A stretch of 14,803 nucleotides of DNA from Candidatus Methanomethylophilaceae archaeon (GTDB lineage: Archaea; Thermoplasmatota; Thermoplasmata; Methanomassiliicoccales; Methanomethylophilaceae), in NCBI GenBank assembly GCA_017455785.1, contig JAFSYZ010000189.1, positions 1 through 14,803 on the forward strand, written 5' to 3'. The translations under genes and the position numbers were made by a program. Every line of letters begins with the position of its first letter. Within the stretch, counting starts at the first letter, position 1. Shown here piece by piece: positions 1-6,675 of the stretch. The notes under the pieces were generated by a model that saw only the letters and a list, made by a program, of their open reading frames with translations, did not search any database and was not told the origin of the DNA.

Positions 1-2
1 AT

Positions 3-233
3 GACAGCAGGTACATCATGGCAGACATAGTCGTGATATCGGATTTCGGCCTGGACATGTCTAACTTTAGAAGAGGCAACCGTTCGATGATCGCACTGCG
101 CGAACACGGTTGCAGGATACATTCGGTATCCATCCCATCAAGGCGTGCGAGGGACCTGAACGACTTCGATTCAAGCTGGGGTCTGGACAGCCATAAAGGC
201 AGACGCTTCTACGGCACATTCAAGGAACTGTAA
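3..233 (+). CDS. C-terminal fragment of a VWA-domain-like protein (5' end outside window)
   Basis: The reading frame is open from the left edge and stops with TAA at 231-233, so this is the end of a longer gene. The visible 76 residues include a hydrophobic strand ADIVVISDF, then a helix-like segment and the strand CRIHSVSIPS, and end in a short charged tail. The pattern of a buried strand ending in SDF or SDG, followed by a second strand containing R-I-H-x-V, is what I would expect near the end of the von Willebrand factor A domain in CoxE/ViaA-like archaeal proteins. Such proteins usually work with a MoxR-type AAA ATPase, which cannot be checked here. An internal ATG at 18 could be mistaken for the start, but the frame runs through it and nothing resembles a ribosome site there. 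The family call is tentative; the existence of a real coding end is more secure. Confidence 0.5.
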   Translation, partial: DSRYIMADIVVISDFGLDMSNFRRGNRSMIALREHGCRIHSVSIPSRRARDLNDFDSSWGLDSHKGRRFYGTFKEL

Positions 234-244
234 CACTGACGACT

Positions 245-1117
245 TCAGTTCTCTTTGTTATTGAAGGCCTTGAACGTGAGCTTACCCGGATACACCTTGA
301 TATGGAACTGCTCGAAACGGATCAGCTCACCGTCAAAGTTACAGAGTGCGATGGTCTCGGGGATGATCGTACATTCATCGAACGGTATGATGTCGATGTT
401 AGGCTGGGTCTCCAGTCTTCCCAATCCGAGTGCGATGAAATTACGCAGTCTTCTGATCCTCGTCTTCTTGTTGATCGCGACTAGTTCCATCTTACCGTCG
501 GTCATCGTAGAGTTCTTGTAGACGGTGATTCCACCTCCGACAGCCGGAGCGTTCATTACAGAGATGAACTCGGTATCGTAGTTCTTCACCTCTCCGTTGA
601 TCTTCACCGTGTACTTCTTAGTGATACAACGCAGCATCAGTCCCGGGATCGTCCTGGCGTACGATCCACCGTTCTGGAGGTACTTCTCCAACATTGCAGC
701 ACCGAAACCAAAGGAACCCAGAAGAGTCAATACATATTGGTCGTTGACCAATCCGCAGTCCACCTTCATGGTGGAATTGGACTTGAGAAGTTCGAGCACC
801 TGATCGTCCGTAGGGACCCCGTTGTACAATCCCCTCGCGACATCGTTACCGGATCCGTACGGGAGGATGGCCAGTGTGACATCCTTCTCCCACACCGAAT
901 TGACCACCTCGTAAACGGTTCCATCACCGCCGGCAGGCATTATGATGTCGCACGTGTCCAACAGCTCTAATGCGATGTTCCCGGCATCTCCGGATTTCTG
1001 TGTCTCACGATAGACGTACTCCAGGCCGGCCTCGTCCATCTTCTTAAGGAATTCCTTCATCCTTTGCGTTGACGCGCCCATTCTGGATATAGGATTGAAA
1101 ATTACGCCTATCATCAT
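245..1117 (-). CDS. Diacylglycerol kinase family lipid kinase (YegS/BmrU-like)
   Basis: A 290-residue protein of the DAGK catalytic family, which transfers phosphate from ATP to a lipid hydroxyl. The N-terminus has the nucleotide-binding pattern: IGVIFNPIS at residues 3-11, the GGDGT signature at 63-67 and PYGSGNDVAR at 86-95. The length fits the single-gene YegS/BmrU group of about 290-310 residues, which has an N-terminal ATP-binding lobe and a C-terminal beta-sandwich. The real substrate in an archaeon is unknown; an isoprenoid ether lipid precursor is possible, but that is inference. Two consecutive ATG codons lie at 1117 and 1114. A TATA-like TTTAAATATT about 25 nt upstream suggests a leaderless mRNA beginning at or next to the first of them. 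The gene converges on the VWA-like fragment, with only 11 bases between the two stop codons. Confidence 0.85.
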   Translation of the reverse strand: MMIGVIFNPISRMGASTQRMKEFLKKMDEAGLEYVYRETQKSGDAGNIALELLDTCDIIMPAGGDGTVYEVVNSVWEKDVTLAILPYGSGNDVARGLYNGVPTDDQVLELLKSNSTMKVDCGLVNDQYVLTLLGSFGFGAAMLEKYLQNGGSYARTIPGLMLRCITKKYTVKINGEVKNYDTEFISVMNAPAVGGGITVYKNSTMTDGKMELVAINKKTRIRRLRNFIALGLGRLETQPNIDIIPFDECTIIPETIALCNFDGELIRFEQFHIKVYPGKLTFKAFNNKEN

Positions 1118-1137
1118 GTGAAGATAGTCGTCCTCTC

Positions 1138-1147
1138 TTTAAATATT
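1138..1147 (-). promoter_or_regulatory. TATA-box promoter of the lipid kinase gene
   Basis: On the minus strand the sequence AATATTTAAA is centred about 25 nt upstream of the ATG at 1117. That is the normal distance from an archaeal TATA box to the transcription start, so the message would be nearly or fully leaderless. No Shine-Dalgarno sequence lies between the box and the start codon. Confidence 0.5.
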
Positions 1148-1189
1148 GCGATTATCTGGTAGGATAACCTTCGAAAATCGTAACCTATG

Positions 1190-1238
1190 AAAAATGATGA
1201 ATGATGTTCGGATATCGATTCTTGACATCCGAACATCA
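1190..1238 (-). terminator. Hairpin terminator of the iorAB operon
   Basis: A perfect 12-bp inverted repeat (1202-1213 with 1227-1238) encloses a 13-nt loop just after the iorB stop. On the minus strand it is followed by ATTCATCATTTTTC, whose T run lies at 1190-1194. It is placed to end the iorAB transcript before the lipid kinase promoter. Confidence 0.6.
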
Positions 1239-1245
1239 ATTGGTC

Positions 1246-1839
1246 TCATGCTTTGTTGGAATACTCGTATCCCATCTCGAAGGCCTTAAGGTTGAGGTCG
1301 AGGAACTTCTCTGGAACATTCTCCTTCAGTGTCTCCCTGAGAACATCCTTCTTCAGAGGGAATCCCTTGATTCCAGCGACCACACCGATCATAACGGCAT
1401 TCGCGACAACGGCCTTTCCAGCTTTGAGAGCAATGGATGTGGCCTCCACGGTCACCACGTTATCGTTGACCTTCTTGGCGGATGCGATGAGATCCTTGAT
1501 CTTCGGGTACTCCTCCATCCCTGCTGCGACCATCGACGGATATACCGGATCCAAATTCATGACGACGACCGAATTCTTGTTGCCGAGCGGAAGGTTCCTG
1601 CATGTCTCCGCAGGTTCGAATCCCATGATGAGGTCAGCATTTCCCTTCGCTTCCAGAGGACTGATGACATCGTCACCGAAACGCAGGGTACAAAGGACAC
1701 TGCCTCCCCTCTGAGCCATTCCGTGTACCTCGCTCATGGCCACCTTGTAGCCCTCTTTCATGGCCGCATTACCGAGGACCATTGATGCAAGAAGGACACC
1801 CTGTCCTCCGACTCCGACTATCTGGACTGTGTACTTCAT
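1246..1839 (-). CDS. iorB: Indolepyruvate:ferredoxin oxidoreductase, beta subunit
   Basis: A 197-residue protein that with IorA oxidatively decarboxylates aryl pyruvates from aromatic amino acids to acyl-CoA, reducing ferredoxin in the cytoplasm. It begins MKYTVQIVGVGGQGVLLAS, followed by SEVHGMAQRGGSV near residue 37. Both are hallmark sequences of the gamma-domain part of pyruvate:ferredoxin oxidoreductase-like enzymes. Its length fits IorB (about 190-200 residues). I place the start at 1839, not at the longer upstream ATG at 1899: 1839 gives the standard N-terminus, makes an ATGA overlap with the iorA stop codon, and is preceded at close range by GGGGTGA, a good Shine-Dalgarno site. The longer frame would only add 20 residues read out of frame through the end of iorA. 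The overlap suggests translational coupling and equal amounts of the two subunits. Confidence 0.93.
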   Translation of the reverse strand: MKYTVQIVGVGGQGVLLASMVLGNAAMKEGYKVAMSEVHGMAQRGGSVLCTLRFGDDVISPLEAKGNADLIMGFEPAETCRNLPLGNKNSVVVMNLDPVYPSMVAAGMEEYPKIKDLIASAKKVNDNVVTVEATSIALKAGKAVVANAVMIGVVAGIKGFPLKKDVLRETLKENVPEKFLDLNLKAFEMGYEYSNKA

Positions 1840-3656
1840 TGTTTCACCCCTATGGCATCCTTGGGACATACGTTGGCACACATGCCGCACCCGATGCATT
1901 GGGTCTCATCGACCACTATCTTTCCGTTCTTGTTCATCAATGCGGGACATGCTATCATCTTCAGACATGTCATGCACTGTATACACTTCGACTGATCGAC
2001 CTCGCACAGCTTGGGAACCAGTTTCTTCTCCTTCTTGAGAACGAGCGGACAGGGGCACTTGGAGATCACGACGGACACACCATCGTAATCCAATGCTCTC
2101 TTCATCACCTGCTCGACCTTCTTGACATCGTATGAATCGACAGTCTCCACGAATCCGATACCGATCGCCTTGACTATCGCCTCGATATCCACCATCTCGG
2201 TCTCCACACCGCCGAAGTGCCTTCCCGTTCCTGGATTGGGCTGGTGTCCGGTCATCGCGGTGGTCCTGTTGTCAAGGACGACCATGGTGAACTTGTGATT
2301 GTTGAACTTGGCCGAGATGAGCGAAGGTATGCCCGAATGGAAGAACGTGGAATCTCCGAGGAAGGATATCGCCTTCTGATCGGTGGACTCCGAGAATCCT
2401 CCGGCCGCTCCGGAACCTCCTCCCATGCAGATGATGAAATCAGCCTCGTTGAACGGCGGCTGACCGCCAAGTGTGTAGCATCCGATATCGGAACAATAGA
2501 TCACATCCTTCTTCCCGACCGCCTTCTTGGTCGCGGCGAACAATCCCCTGTGGGGGCAACCTGCACAGAGCGTCGGAGGCCTAGAAGGTAATTTCACATC
2601 TGAAACAGGCATAGCCTCGGGGAACTTGGCAACCTCGATGAAATCGGAGAGCTTCCTCATAGTATCCGGTGAGAACTCCCACTCCTTAGGCAGGAACCCG
2701 TTCCTCTTTCCGATCACTTCTACGGATATGCCGTACTGACCCATGATCCTGTAGACCTGGTCCTCCAGGTAGGGATCCAATTCTTCTACGACGATGATCC
2801 TCTTCTTCCCTTTGATGAAATCCGCGATCTTCTTCTCAGGTACAGGGTTGGTGAATCCGATCTTGAGGATGTCCGCACCTTTAGTGAACTCCTTGACATA
2901 GGTATACGAGACACCGGATGTTATGATACCTACGTTGGAATCACCTTTTCCATCTATGAAGTTGAACGGTGATCTCTCCGACAGTTCCAACGCTTTCTTG
3001 TTCTTCTCCAGCAATATGACCCTGTTGGTCCTCGCGTTGGCGGGGATGTTAACGAATCTCTTGAAATCCTTGTTGAAATGACCTACGGCCGGTTTGTCCA
3101 GAGGTTTCCTGAACTCGATGATACCGCGGGCATGGTTGACCCTGGTGGTGGTCCTGAATATCAGAGGCAGTTTCAGGTCCTCGGAGGTCTGATATGCATA
3201 CTGGAGCATCTCCTTCGCCTCCTCGGGCGTGGACGGCTCCATCATGGGCAGCAGTGAGAGCTGTGAATAATAACGGTTATCCTGTTCGTTCTGTGAACTG
3301 TGGCATGACGGATCATCGGCCGTCATCACCAGCATACCTCCCTCGACACCTGCGTATGCAAGTGTCATCAATGGATCGGCAGCGACATTCAATCCGACGT
3401 GCTTCATGAACACGAATGATCTCACACCTGCGGATGCCGCTGCAGCAGAAACCTCCAATGCTATCTTCTCATTGGATGAGAACTCGAAGTAGATCCCTGC
3501 CTTGTCCCCCATCTTCTCCAGATTGTTCCCCACTTCCGATGAGGGTGTACCGGGATATGTGGATGCGAACCTCACTCCGGATTCTATCAAACCTCTTACG
3601 ATTGCCTCGTTTCCTAGCAACAATTGCTTCCCGCTGTCTGCCAGTAGATCGACCAT
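1836..3656 (-). CDS. iorA: Indolepyruvate:ferredoxin oxidoreductase, alpha subunit
   Basis: A 606-residue thiamine pyrophosphate enzyme subunit. Residues 11-40 carry LLLGNEAIVRGLIESGV and the ASTYPGTPSSEV region of the pyrimidine-binding domain. LCAGCPHRG at 363-371 precedes the TPP-binding domain, with GDSTFFHSG at 434-442 and NN at 452-453. The C-terminus has two 4Fe-4S ferredoxin motifs: Cys 558, 561, 564 and 570, then Cys 587, 590, 593 and 597. The first cluster has five residues before its last cysteine instead of the usual three, which fits the atypical first cluster known in this family. The role is ferredoxin-linked oxidation of indolepyruvate, phenylpyruvate and related 2-oxo acids, or the reverse reaction for biosynthesis in a methanogen. 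It is first in a two-gene operon with iorB. The start at 3656 is close behind a TATA box. Confidence 0.94.
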   Translation of the reverse strand: MVDLLADSGKQLLLGNEAIVRGLIESGVRFASTYPGTPSSEVGNNLEKMGDKAGIYFEFSSNEKIALEVSAAAASAGVRSFVFMKHVGLNVAADPLMTLAYAGVEGGMLVMTADDPSCHSSQNEQDNRYYSQLSLLPMMEPSTPEEAKEMLQYAYQTSEDLKLPLIFRTTTRVNHARGIIEFRKPLDKPAVGHFNKDFKRFVNIPANARTNRVILLEKNKKALELSERSPFNFIDGKGDSNVGIITSGVSYTYVKEFTKGADILKIGFTNPVPEKKIADFIKGKKRIIVVEELDPYLEDQVYRIMGQYGISVEVIGKRNGFLPKEWEFSPDTMRKLSDFIEVAKFPEAMPVSDVKLPSRPPTLCAGCPHRGLFAATKKAVGKKDVIYCSDIGCYTLGGQPPFNEADFIICMGGGSGAAGGFSESTDQKAISFLGDSTFFHSGIPSLISAKFNNHKFTMVVLDNRTTAMTGHQPNPGTGRHFGGVETEMVDIEAIVKAIGIGFVETVDSYDVKKVEQVMKRALDYDGVSVVISKCPCPLVLKKEKKLVPKLCEVDQSKCIQCMTCLKMIACPALMNKNGKIVVDETQCIGCGMCANVCPKDAIGVKQ

Positions 3657-3687
3657 GCTATGCCTCTAGTACCAAGATAAGTTGACC

Positions 3688-3697
3688 TCATATAAGA
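3688..3697 (-). promoter_or_regulatory. TATA-box promoter of iorAB
   Basis: Read on the minus strand, TCTTATATGA lies about 35 nt upstream of the iorA ATG, so transcription would begin about 8-10 nt before the start codon. The region up to the tRNA promoter is otherwise featureless. Confidence 0.5.
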
Positions 3698-3722
3698 CTG
3701 ATTACCGTCTTTCGCGGTCAAT

Positions 3723-3729
3723 TATTAAA
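3723..3729 (+). promoter_or_regulatory. TATA-box promoter of tRNA-Leu
   Basis: TATTAAA is centred about 30 nt before the first base of the mature tRNA, leaving room for a short 5' leader for RNase P to remove. The same heptamer occurs upstream of the structured RNA candidate at the right end of the window. Confidence 0.6.
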
Positions 3730-3755
3730 AGGAAGTCCGCATACGATGCCCCAGT

Positions 3756-3842
3756 GCGAGGGTAGCTAAGCTTGGCCAACGGCGCAGGACTTAGGATCCT
3801 GTCCTTAGTGGTTCTTGGGTTCGAATCCCAACCCTCGCACCA
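3756..3842 (+). tRNA. tRNA-Leu (anticodon UAG), CCA encoded
   Basis: The acceptor stem GCGAGGG (3756-3762) pairs with CCCTCGC (3832-3838). It is followed by discriminator A and an encoded CCA. The anticodon stem is CAGGA/TCCTG (3785-3789 with 3797-3801), and its seven-base loop CTTAGGA puts TAG at 3792-3794, reading CUA-family leucine codons. The T arm is TTGGG-TTCGAAT-CCCAA (3815-3831). A variable arm of about 13 nt between the anticodon and T arms marks it as a class II tRNA, as expected for leucine. No intron is present. Confidence 0.96.
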
Positions 3843-3860
3843 ATTTTGCAAGTCGGTCAT

Positions 3861-3871
3861 TTAGATATATA
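3861..3871 (+). promoter_or_regulatory. TATA-box promoter of the MATE transporter gene
   Basis: TTAGATATATA is centred about 26 nt upstream of the ATG at 3892. The predicted transcription start coincides with the start codon. No ribosome binding site precedes the ATG, so the message is probably leaderless. Confidence 0.55.
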
Positions 3872-3891
3872 CGCTAGATGATACTTCGGAC

Positions 3892-5259
3892 ATGGAAGAA
3901 GGCCAGAAACAATCACTGGAGGAGGTCAGAGGAAGATGGCGCATCATCAAATTCACCCTTCCTATGGTGATCACCATCGTGTTCATATCCGCCTACGGTG
4001 TGGTCGACGGGGCCTTCATCTCCAATTTCATCGGGACCAACGCATTGGCGTCGTTGAACATCCTGATGCCTGCATACTCCCTTCTTACAGCATTGGGCTT
4101 CATGTTCTCCACGGGAGGAAGTGCCTATGTTGCGAATCTCCTAGGGCAGAAAAGGGATGATGAGGCGCGCAGATCATTCTCGGAGATCACCGTCTTCGCT
4201 GTCATCGTCAGCGTGATCCTGATGGTATCGAGCTTCATCCTCATGGAGCCGATCGCCAGGCTGCTGGGTGCGGATGATGTCCTCATCGGGGGAAGCGTGG
4301 AGTACGGACGCATATTGGCACTGTTCGTCCCCTTCCTGATGCTGCAGTTCATCTTCATTCAGTTCCTTATCGTTGCAGGGAAACCAGGTATGTCCTTGGC
4401 ATCCTCCGTTGCTGGAGGAATGACCAACCTCACATTGGATTACATCCTTATCGTGCAGTGCGACATGGGACTTACAGGAGCGGCCATAGCAAGCGGATTG
4501 GGATCTCTCGTCCCTACGGCGATCGGTATCATCTATTTCCTCAACAGGAAAAGGACACTGCATTTCACCCGCCCCTCCACTGATAAGAGAGTAATAACGA
4601 AAACCTGCTTCAACGGTGTGTCCGAGATGGTGAGCGAACTGTCCGCTGCGATAGTCATCCTATCATACAACCTCACGATGATGAGATTCCTCGGACCTGA
4701 CGGCGTATCCGCGATAACGATCATCAGTTACGTCCAATTCCTGGCCATGTCCGCCATAATAGGTTACTCCAACGGCATAGCGCCTGTTATGTCATACAGC
4801 CACGGTGCAGATGACCGTAAGAGGATGTTCGAGCTGTTCAGGACATCCATGGGATTCGTGATAGTGGTGTCCATAACGATATTCGCCCTCATGGAATTCC
4901 TTACGGAACCCATAGCAGGACTGTTCGCACAGAGTTCGGAGAATGTGATGAACATCGCCGTCAACGGTGCGAAGGTGTTCTCGGTAGGATTCCTGATGAT
5001 GGGTGTCAACCTGTACGCCTCATCCCTGTTCACATCGCTGTCCAACGGTCCGGTGTCCGCTCTGATTTCGTTCGTGCGTTCGTTGATACTGTTGGCGCCT
5101 ATGGTGATCGTACTGCCGTTATTATTCGGTATAGATGCGGTATGGTACGCCTTCCCTCTGACTGAGGGCCTGACGATGATATTGTCATTAACGCTTATCT
5201 ACAGATTGAACAGCAGATACGGCTACCTGGATGCGATAAAGCACTCCAAGGATCAATGA
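3892..5259 (+). CDS. MATE family multidrug/cation antiporter
   Basis: A 455-residue integral membrane protein. It has about twelve hydrophobic segments in two halves, as expected for MATE exporters (roughly 440-480 residues) that use a sodium or proton gradient to expel organic cations. The first half holds the typical run VVDGAFISNFIGTNALASL at about residues 37-55. A cytoplasmic loop of the form LGQKRDDEARRSF follows near residues 84-96, as in MepA/DinF-like members. The second half repeats the pattern, beginning around residue 230 with a GVSEMVSEL segment. The substrate cannot be predicted from sequence. The gene is transcribed alone, from a probable leaderless promoter just after tRNA-Leu, and it converges on the metal-related operon to its right with a shared hairpin between them. 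Confidence 0.9.
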   Translation: MEEGQKQSLEEVRGRWRIIKFTLPMVITIVFISAYGVVDGAFISNFIGTNALASLNILMPAYSLLTALGFMFSTGGSAYVANLLGQKRDDEARRSFSEITVFAVIVSVILMVSSFILMEPIARLLGADDVLIGGSVEYGRILALFVPFLMLQFIFIQFLIVAGKPGMSLASSVAGGMTNLTLDYILIVQCDMGLTGAAIASGLGSLVPTAIGIIYFLNRKRTLHFTRPSTDKRVITKTCFNGVSEMVSELSAAIVILSYNLTMMRFLGPDGVSAITIISYVQFLAMSAIIGYSNGIAPVMSYSHGADDRKRMFELFRTSMGFVIVVSITIFALMEFLTEPIAGLFAQSSENVMNIAVNGAKVFSVGFLMMGVNLYASSLFTSLSNGPVSALISFVRSLILLAPMVIVLPLLFGIDAVWYAFPLTEGLTMILSLTLIYRLNSRYGYLDAIKHSKDQ

Positions 5260-5278
5260 TTTCAGAAAACAAGTAAAG

Positions 5279-5296
5279 GTCGGCCCGAAGGCCGAC
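5279..5296 (-). terminator. Hairpin between convergent genes, with a UUCG loop on the minus strand
   Basis: GTCGGCC (5279-5285) and GGCCGAC (5290-5296) form a perfect 7-bp stem. On the minus strand the loop is TTCG closed by C-G, the extra-stable tetraloop, followed by CTTTACTTGTTTTC. That makes it a good terminator for the His/Cys-rich gene. On the plus strand it is followed by TGTTTATT and could also end the MATE transcript. Confidence 0.6.
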
Positions 5297-5306
5297 ACTG
5301 ATATGT

Positions 5307-5882
5307 TTATTCGTGTTTGTGATCGTGGCATCCGCACTTGCAGTCCTCATCATATTCGTGATGGTGCTTGTGCTCATGATGATGTTCGTGGTCATGGTCA
5401 TGACAACCACAGTCGCAGTCCTCACCGTGTTCATGGTGATGGTGTTCATGGTCGTGGCATCCGCAATCACAGTCCTCTCCATGCTCATGATCGTGATCAT
5501 GGTGGTGGGTCGCGGACTGGTCCTCGATACAGAAATCCACTCCAGAATCCTCTATCGCATGCATCATCACATGCTCCAACTCATGGGCATCGACATCGGT
5601 GACGGCCGCCATGAAATGGAAGTCGACCTTCTTCTTGGGCATCATGGTGTTGTGATGCAAGACACCCTCATCAAGGTCTGTAAGATTGAGGTTGATACCC
5701 TCATCACCGCAGGACAACGCCATCTTGATGTGGCCCAGGAACATACCTGATTCCTGCTCCACCCATTTCCCGACCTTCAATATCATCTCAGCGAGTCTGA
5801 ACTCGACATCCGCATTGAATCCATGGATGTGCCCGGAGAAGCCTACAGCTGCACCGTGTGCCTCCTCTACCGATGTGGTCAT
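5307..5882 (-). CDS. Protein with His/Cys-rich metal-binding tail, partner of the COG0523 GTPase
   Basis: A 191-residue protein in two parts. Residues 1-125 form a soluble domain that I do not recognise, with scattered His and Cys and no membrane segment. Residues 126-191 are a low-complexity tail of 66 residues with 26 His and 9 Cys, plus many Asp and Glu. The tail contains three repeats of the type D-C-x-C-G-C-H-D-H. Such tails store or hand over Ni, Zn or Co in chaperones of hydrogenase, urease and COG0523 systems, so metal delivery with the GTPase is the likely role. I chose ATG 5882 because it overlaps the GTPase stop codon (ATGA) and gives a sensible N-terminus; a longer frame to 5975 only reads through the GTPase gene. 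The exact metal is unknown. Translation should be coupled to the GTPase. Confidence 0.75.
   Translation of the reverse strand: MTTSVEEAHGAAVGFSGHIHGFNADVEFRLAEMILKVGKWVEQESGMFLGHIKMALSCGDEGINLNLTDLDEGVLHHNTMMPKKKVDFHFMAAVTDVDAHELEHVMMHAIEDSGVDFCIEDQSATHHHDHDHEHGEDCDCGCHDHEHHHHEHGEDCDCGCHDHDHEHHHEHKHHHEYDEDCKCGCHDHKHE
5310..5512. repeat. Three imperfect direct repeats encoding the His/Cys modules
   Basis: A block resembling CGTGGCATCCGCAxTxxCAG (plus strand) occurs near 5324 and 5453, with a more diverged copy near 5395. Purine/pyrimidine-alternating CATGGTCATG-like runs lie between the blocks. They encode the three D-C-x-C-G-C-H-D-H modules. Units differ in length and wobble bases, so the array is old enough to have drifted but may still vary in copy number between strains. 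Confidence 0.6.
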
Positions 5883-6469
5883 ATATCCAACTCCTTGAAC
5901 ACTGCATCGAGACCCTCGCCTGTGGTCCCGACGACCTGGAACACCTTCCTTCCGGGTATGTTGGCGTTCATCCATTCGACGGCTTCCTTCTTCACCGGTT
6001 CGGGCGTCAGATCCATCTTGTTCATCACCAGCAGATCGGAATCCTCCAACTGCTTCTGGTAGAACTCCTGCTTCTTGGATGTGAACAACTTGAACCTGGG
6101 TCCGTCGAATATTCCGACGATACGGATGATCTCCGCAGGATAGTCGATGAGCTGTATGGCCTCCTTCACCTTACCGGAGAACGCGAGACCTGTAGGCTCG
6201 ATGATTAGTACGTCAGGATTGTAATCCTTCTTGATGTTGATGAGCGCGTCCTGCATCGTTCCTGCCAGGGAACAGCAGATGCAACCACTTGGCAATTCCA
6301 CAGAATTGTATCCGTCGTTCTTCATGGTCGTGCCGTCTACACCTATGCTGCCCGCCTCATTGACCAGAATGGATACCTTGTTCCCTTTCTCGATGAGCTT
6401 GTCCGCCATCTTCATCAGCAGTGTGGTCTTTCCGCTACCAAGGAAACCTCCGAGAATGTAGATCTTCAT
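5879..6469 (-). CDS. COG0523 (CobW/HypB/UreG-like) P-loop GTPase without CobW C-terminal domain
   Basis: A 196-residue GTPase of the metallochaperone family. Seen directly: Walker A GGFLGSGKTT at residues 7-16, NEAGSIGVDG at 37-46, the family's C-x-C-C metal-binding motif (GCICCS, Cys 63, 65 and 66), IEPTGLA at 90-96 and the guanine specificity motif NKMD at 150-153. Typical COG0523 proteins have about 300-400 residues with a C-terminal CobW_C domain; this one ends right after the G domain. The missing metal-binding region may be supplied in trans by the next gene, which overlaps by 4 bp. The role is GTP-driven insertion or delivery of a transition metal; whether that is Co, Ni or Zn is not decided by sequence. 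It is divergent from an ABC importer. The start at 6469 is preceded by a weak GGGG ribosome site. Confidence 0.85.
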   Translation of the reverse strand: MKIYILGGFLGSGKTTLLMKMADKLIEKGNKVSILVNEAGSIGVDGTTMKNDGYNSVELPSGCICCSLAGTMQDALINIKKDYNPDVLIIEPTGLAFSGKVKEAIQLIDYPAEIIRIVGIFDGPRFKLFTSKKQEFYQKQLEDSDLLVMNKMDLTPEPVKKEAVEWMNANIPGRKVFQVVGTTGEGLDAVFKELDI

Positions 6470-6675
6470 AAAACCCCTATCATCAGTTTGGTATTAACGG
6501 CTTACCATCGGACCAATTAACTATAGTTCATATAGCCAGTATCACAATTGTTACAATCCAGATGCTACGGATTCCGAAGTGGGAATAGCTTATATATTTA
6601 TCACAATATGGATAAATTTTCCCAATAGTGTAATATACTCATCTAGGGATAGTTAAGTAATCCAAGGTGATCCTA
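6470..6675. promoter_or_regulatory. Divergent regulatory region between the metallochaperone and ABC importer operons
   Basis: This is about 200 AT-rich bases with no gene. Rightward, CTTATATATT (6589-6598) is a TATA box giving a start near 6620 and a leader of about 55 nt. The inverted repeat ATTTATC-N8-GATAAAT (6596-6617) sits between that box and the predicted start, as an archaeal repressor site would. Leftward, CTATATGAAC (minus strand, about 6529-6538) is a candidate TATA box; near it is the 10-bp perfect palindrome AACTATAGTT (6519-6528). A shared regulator is plausible but not shown. Confidence 0.45.
6664..6671 (+). promoter_or_regulatory. Shine-Dalgarno site that fixes the substrate-binding protein start
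   Basis: AAGGTGAT matches the complement of the archaeal 16S 3' end and ends 4 nt before the GTG at 6676. The alternative GTG at 6667 lies inside this site and so cannot be the start. Confidence 0.7.

Noticed and set aside
225..251. GAACTG/CAGTTC inverted repeat between the first two genes as a terminator
   Set aside because: The stem is only 6 bp, overlaps both coding ends and has a long loop. It may be chance, so it was not listed as a feature.
1201..1785. 194-codon plus-strand open frame opposite iorB
   Set aside because: It runs antisense to well-conserved iorB codons, gives no recognisable protein and has no start signals. The same holds for the other long antisense frames across the window.
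1840..1899. Longer iorB start at 1899
   Set aside because: The extra 20 residues read through the end of iorA in another frame and do not resemble any IorB N-terminus. ATG 1839 has a good ribosome site and the ATGA overlap.
5313..5750. Long plus-strand open frame rich in Met and Val
   Set aside because: It is the antisense image of the His-rich repeats (CAT/CAC codons read backwards as ATG/GTG). It has no promoter or ribosome site of its own.
6667..6675. Upstream GTG start for the binding protein
   Set aside because: It lies within the AAGGTGAT ribosome site that serves GTG 6676.
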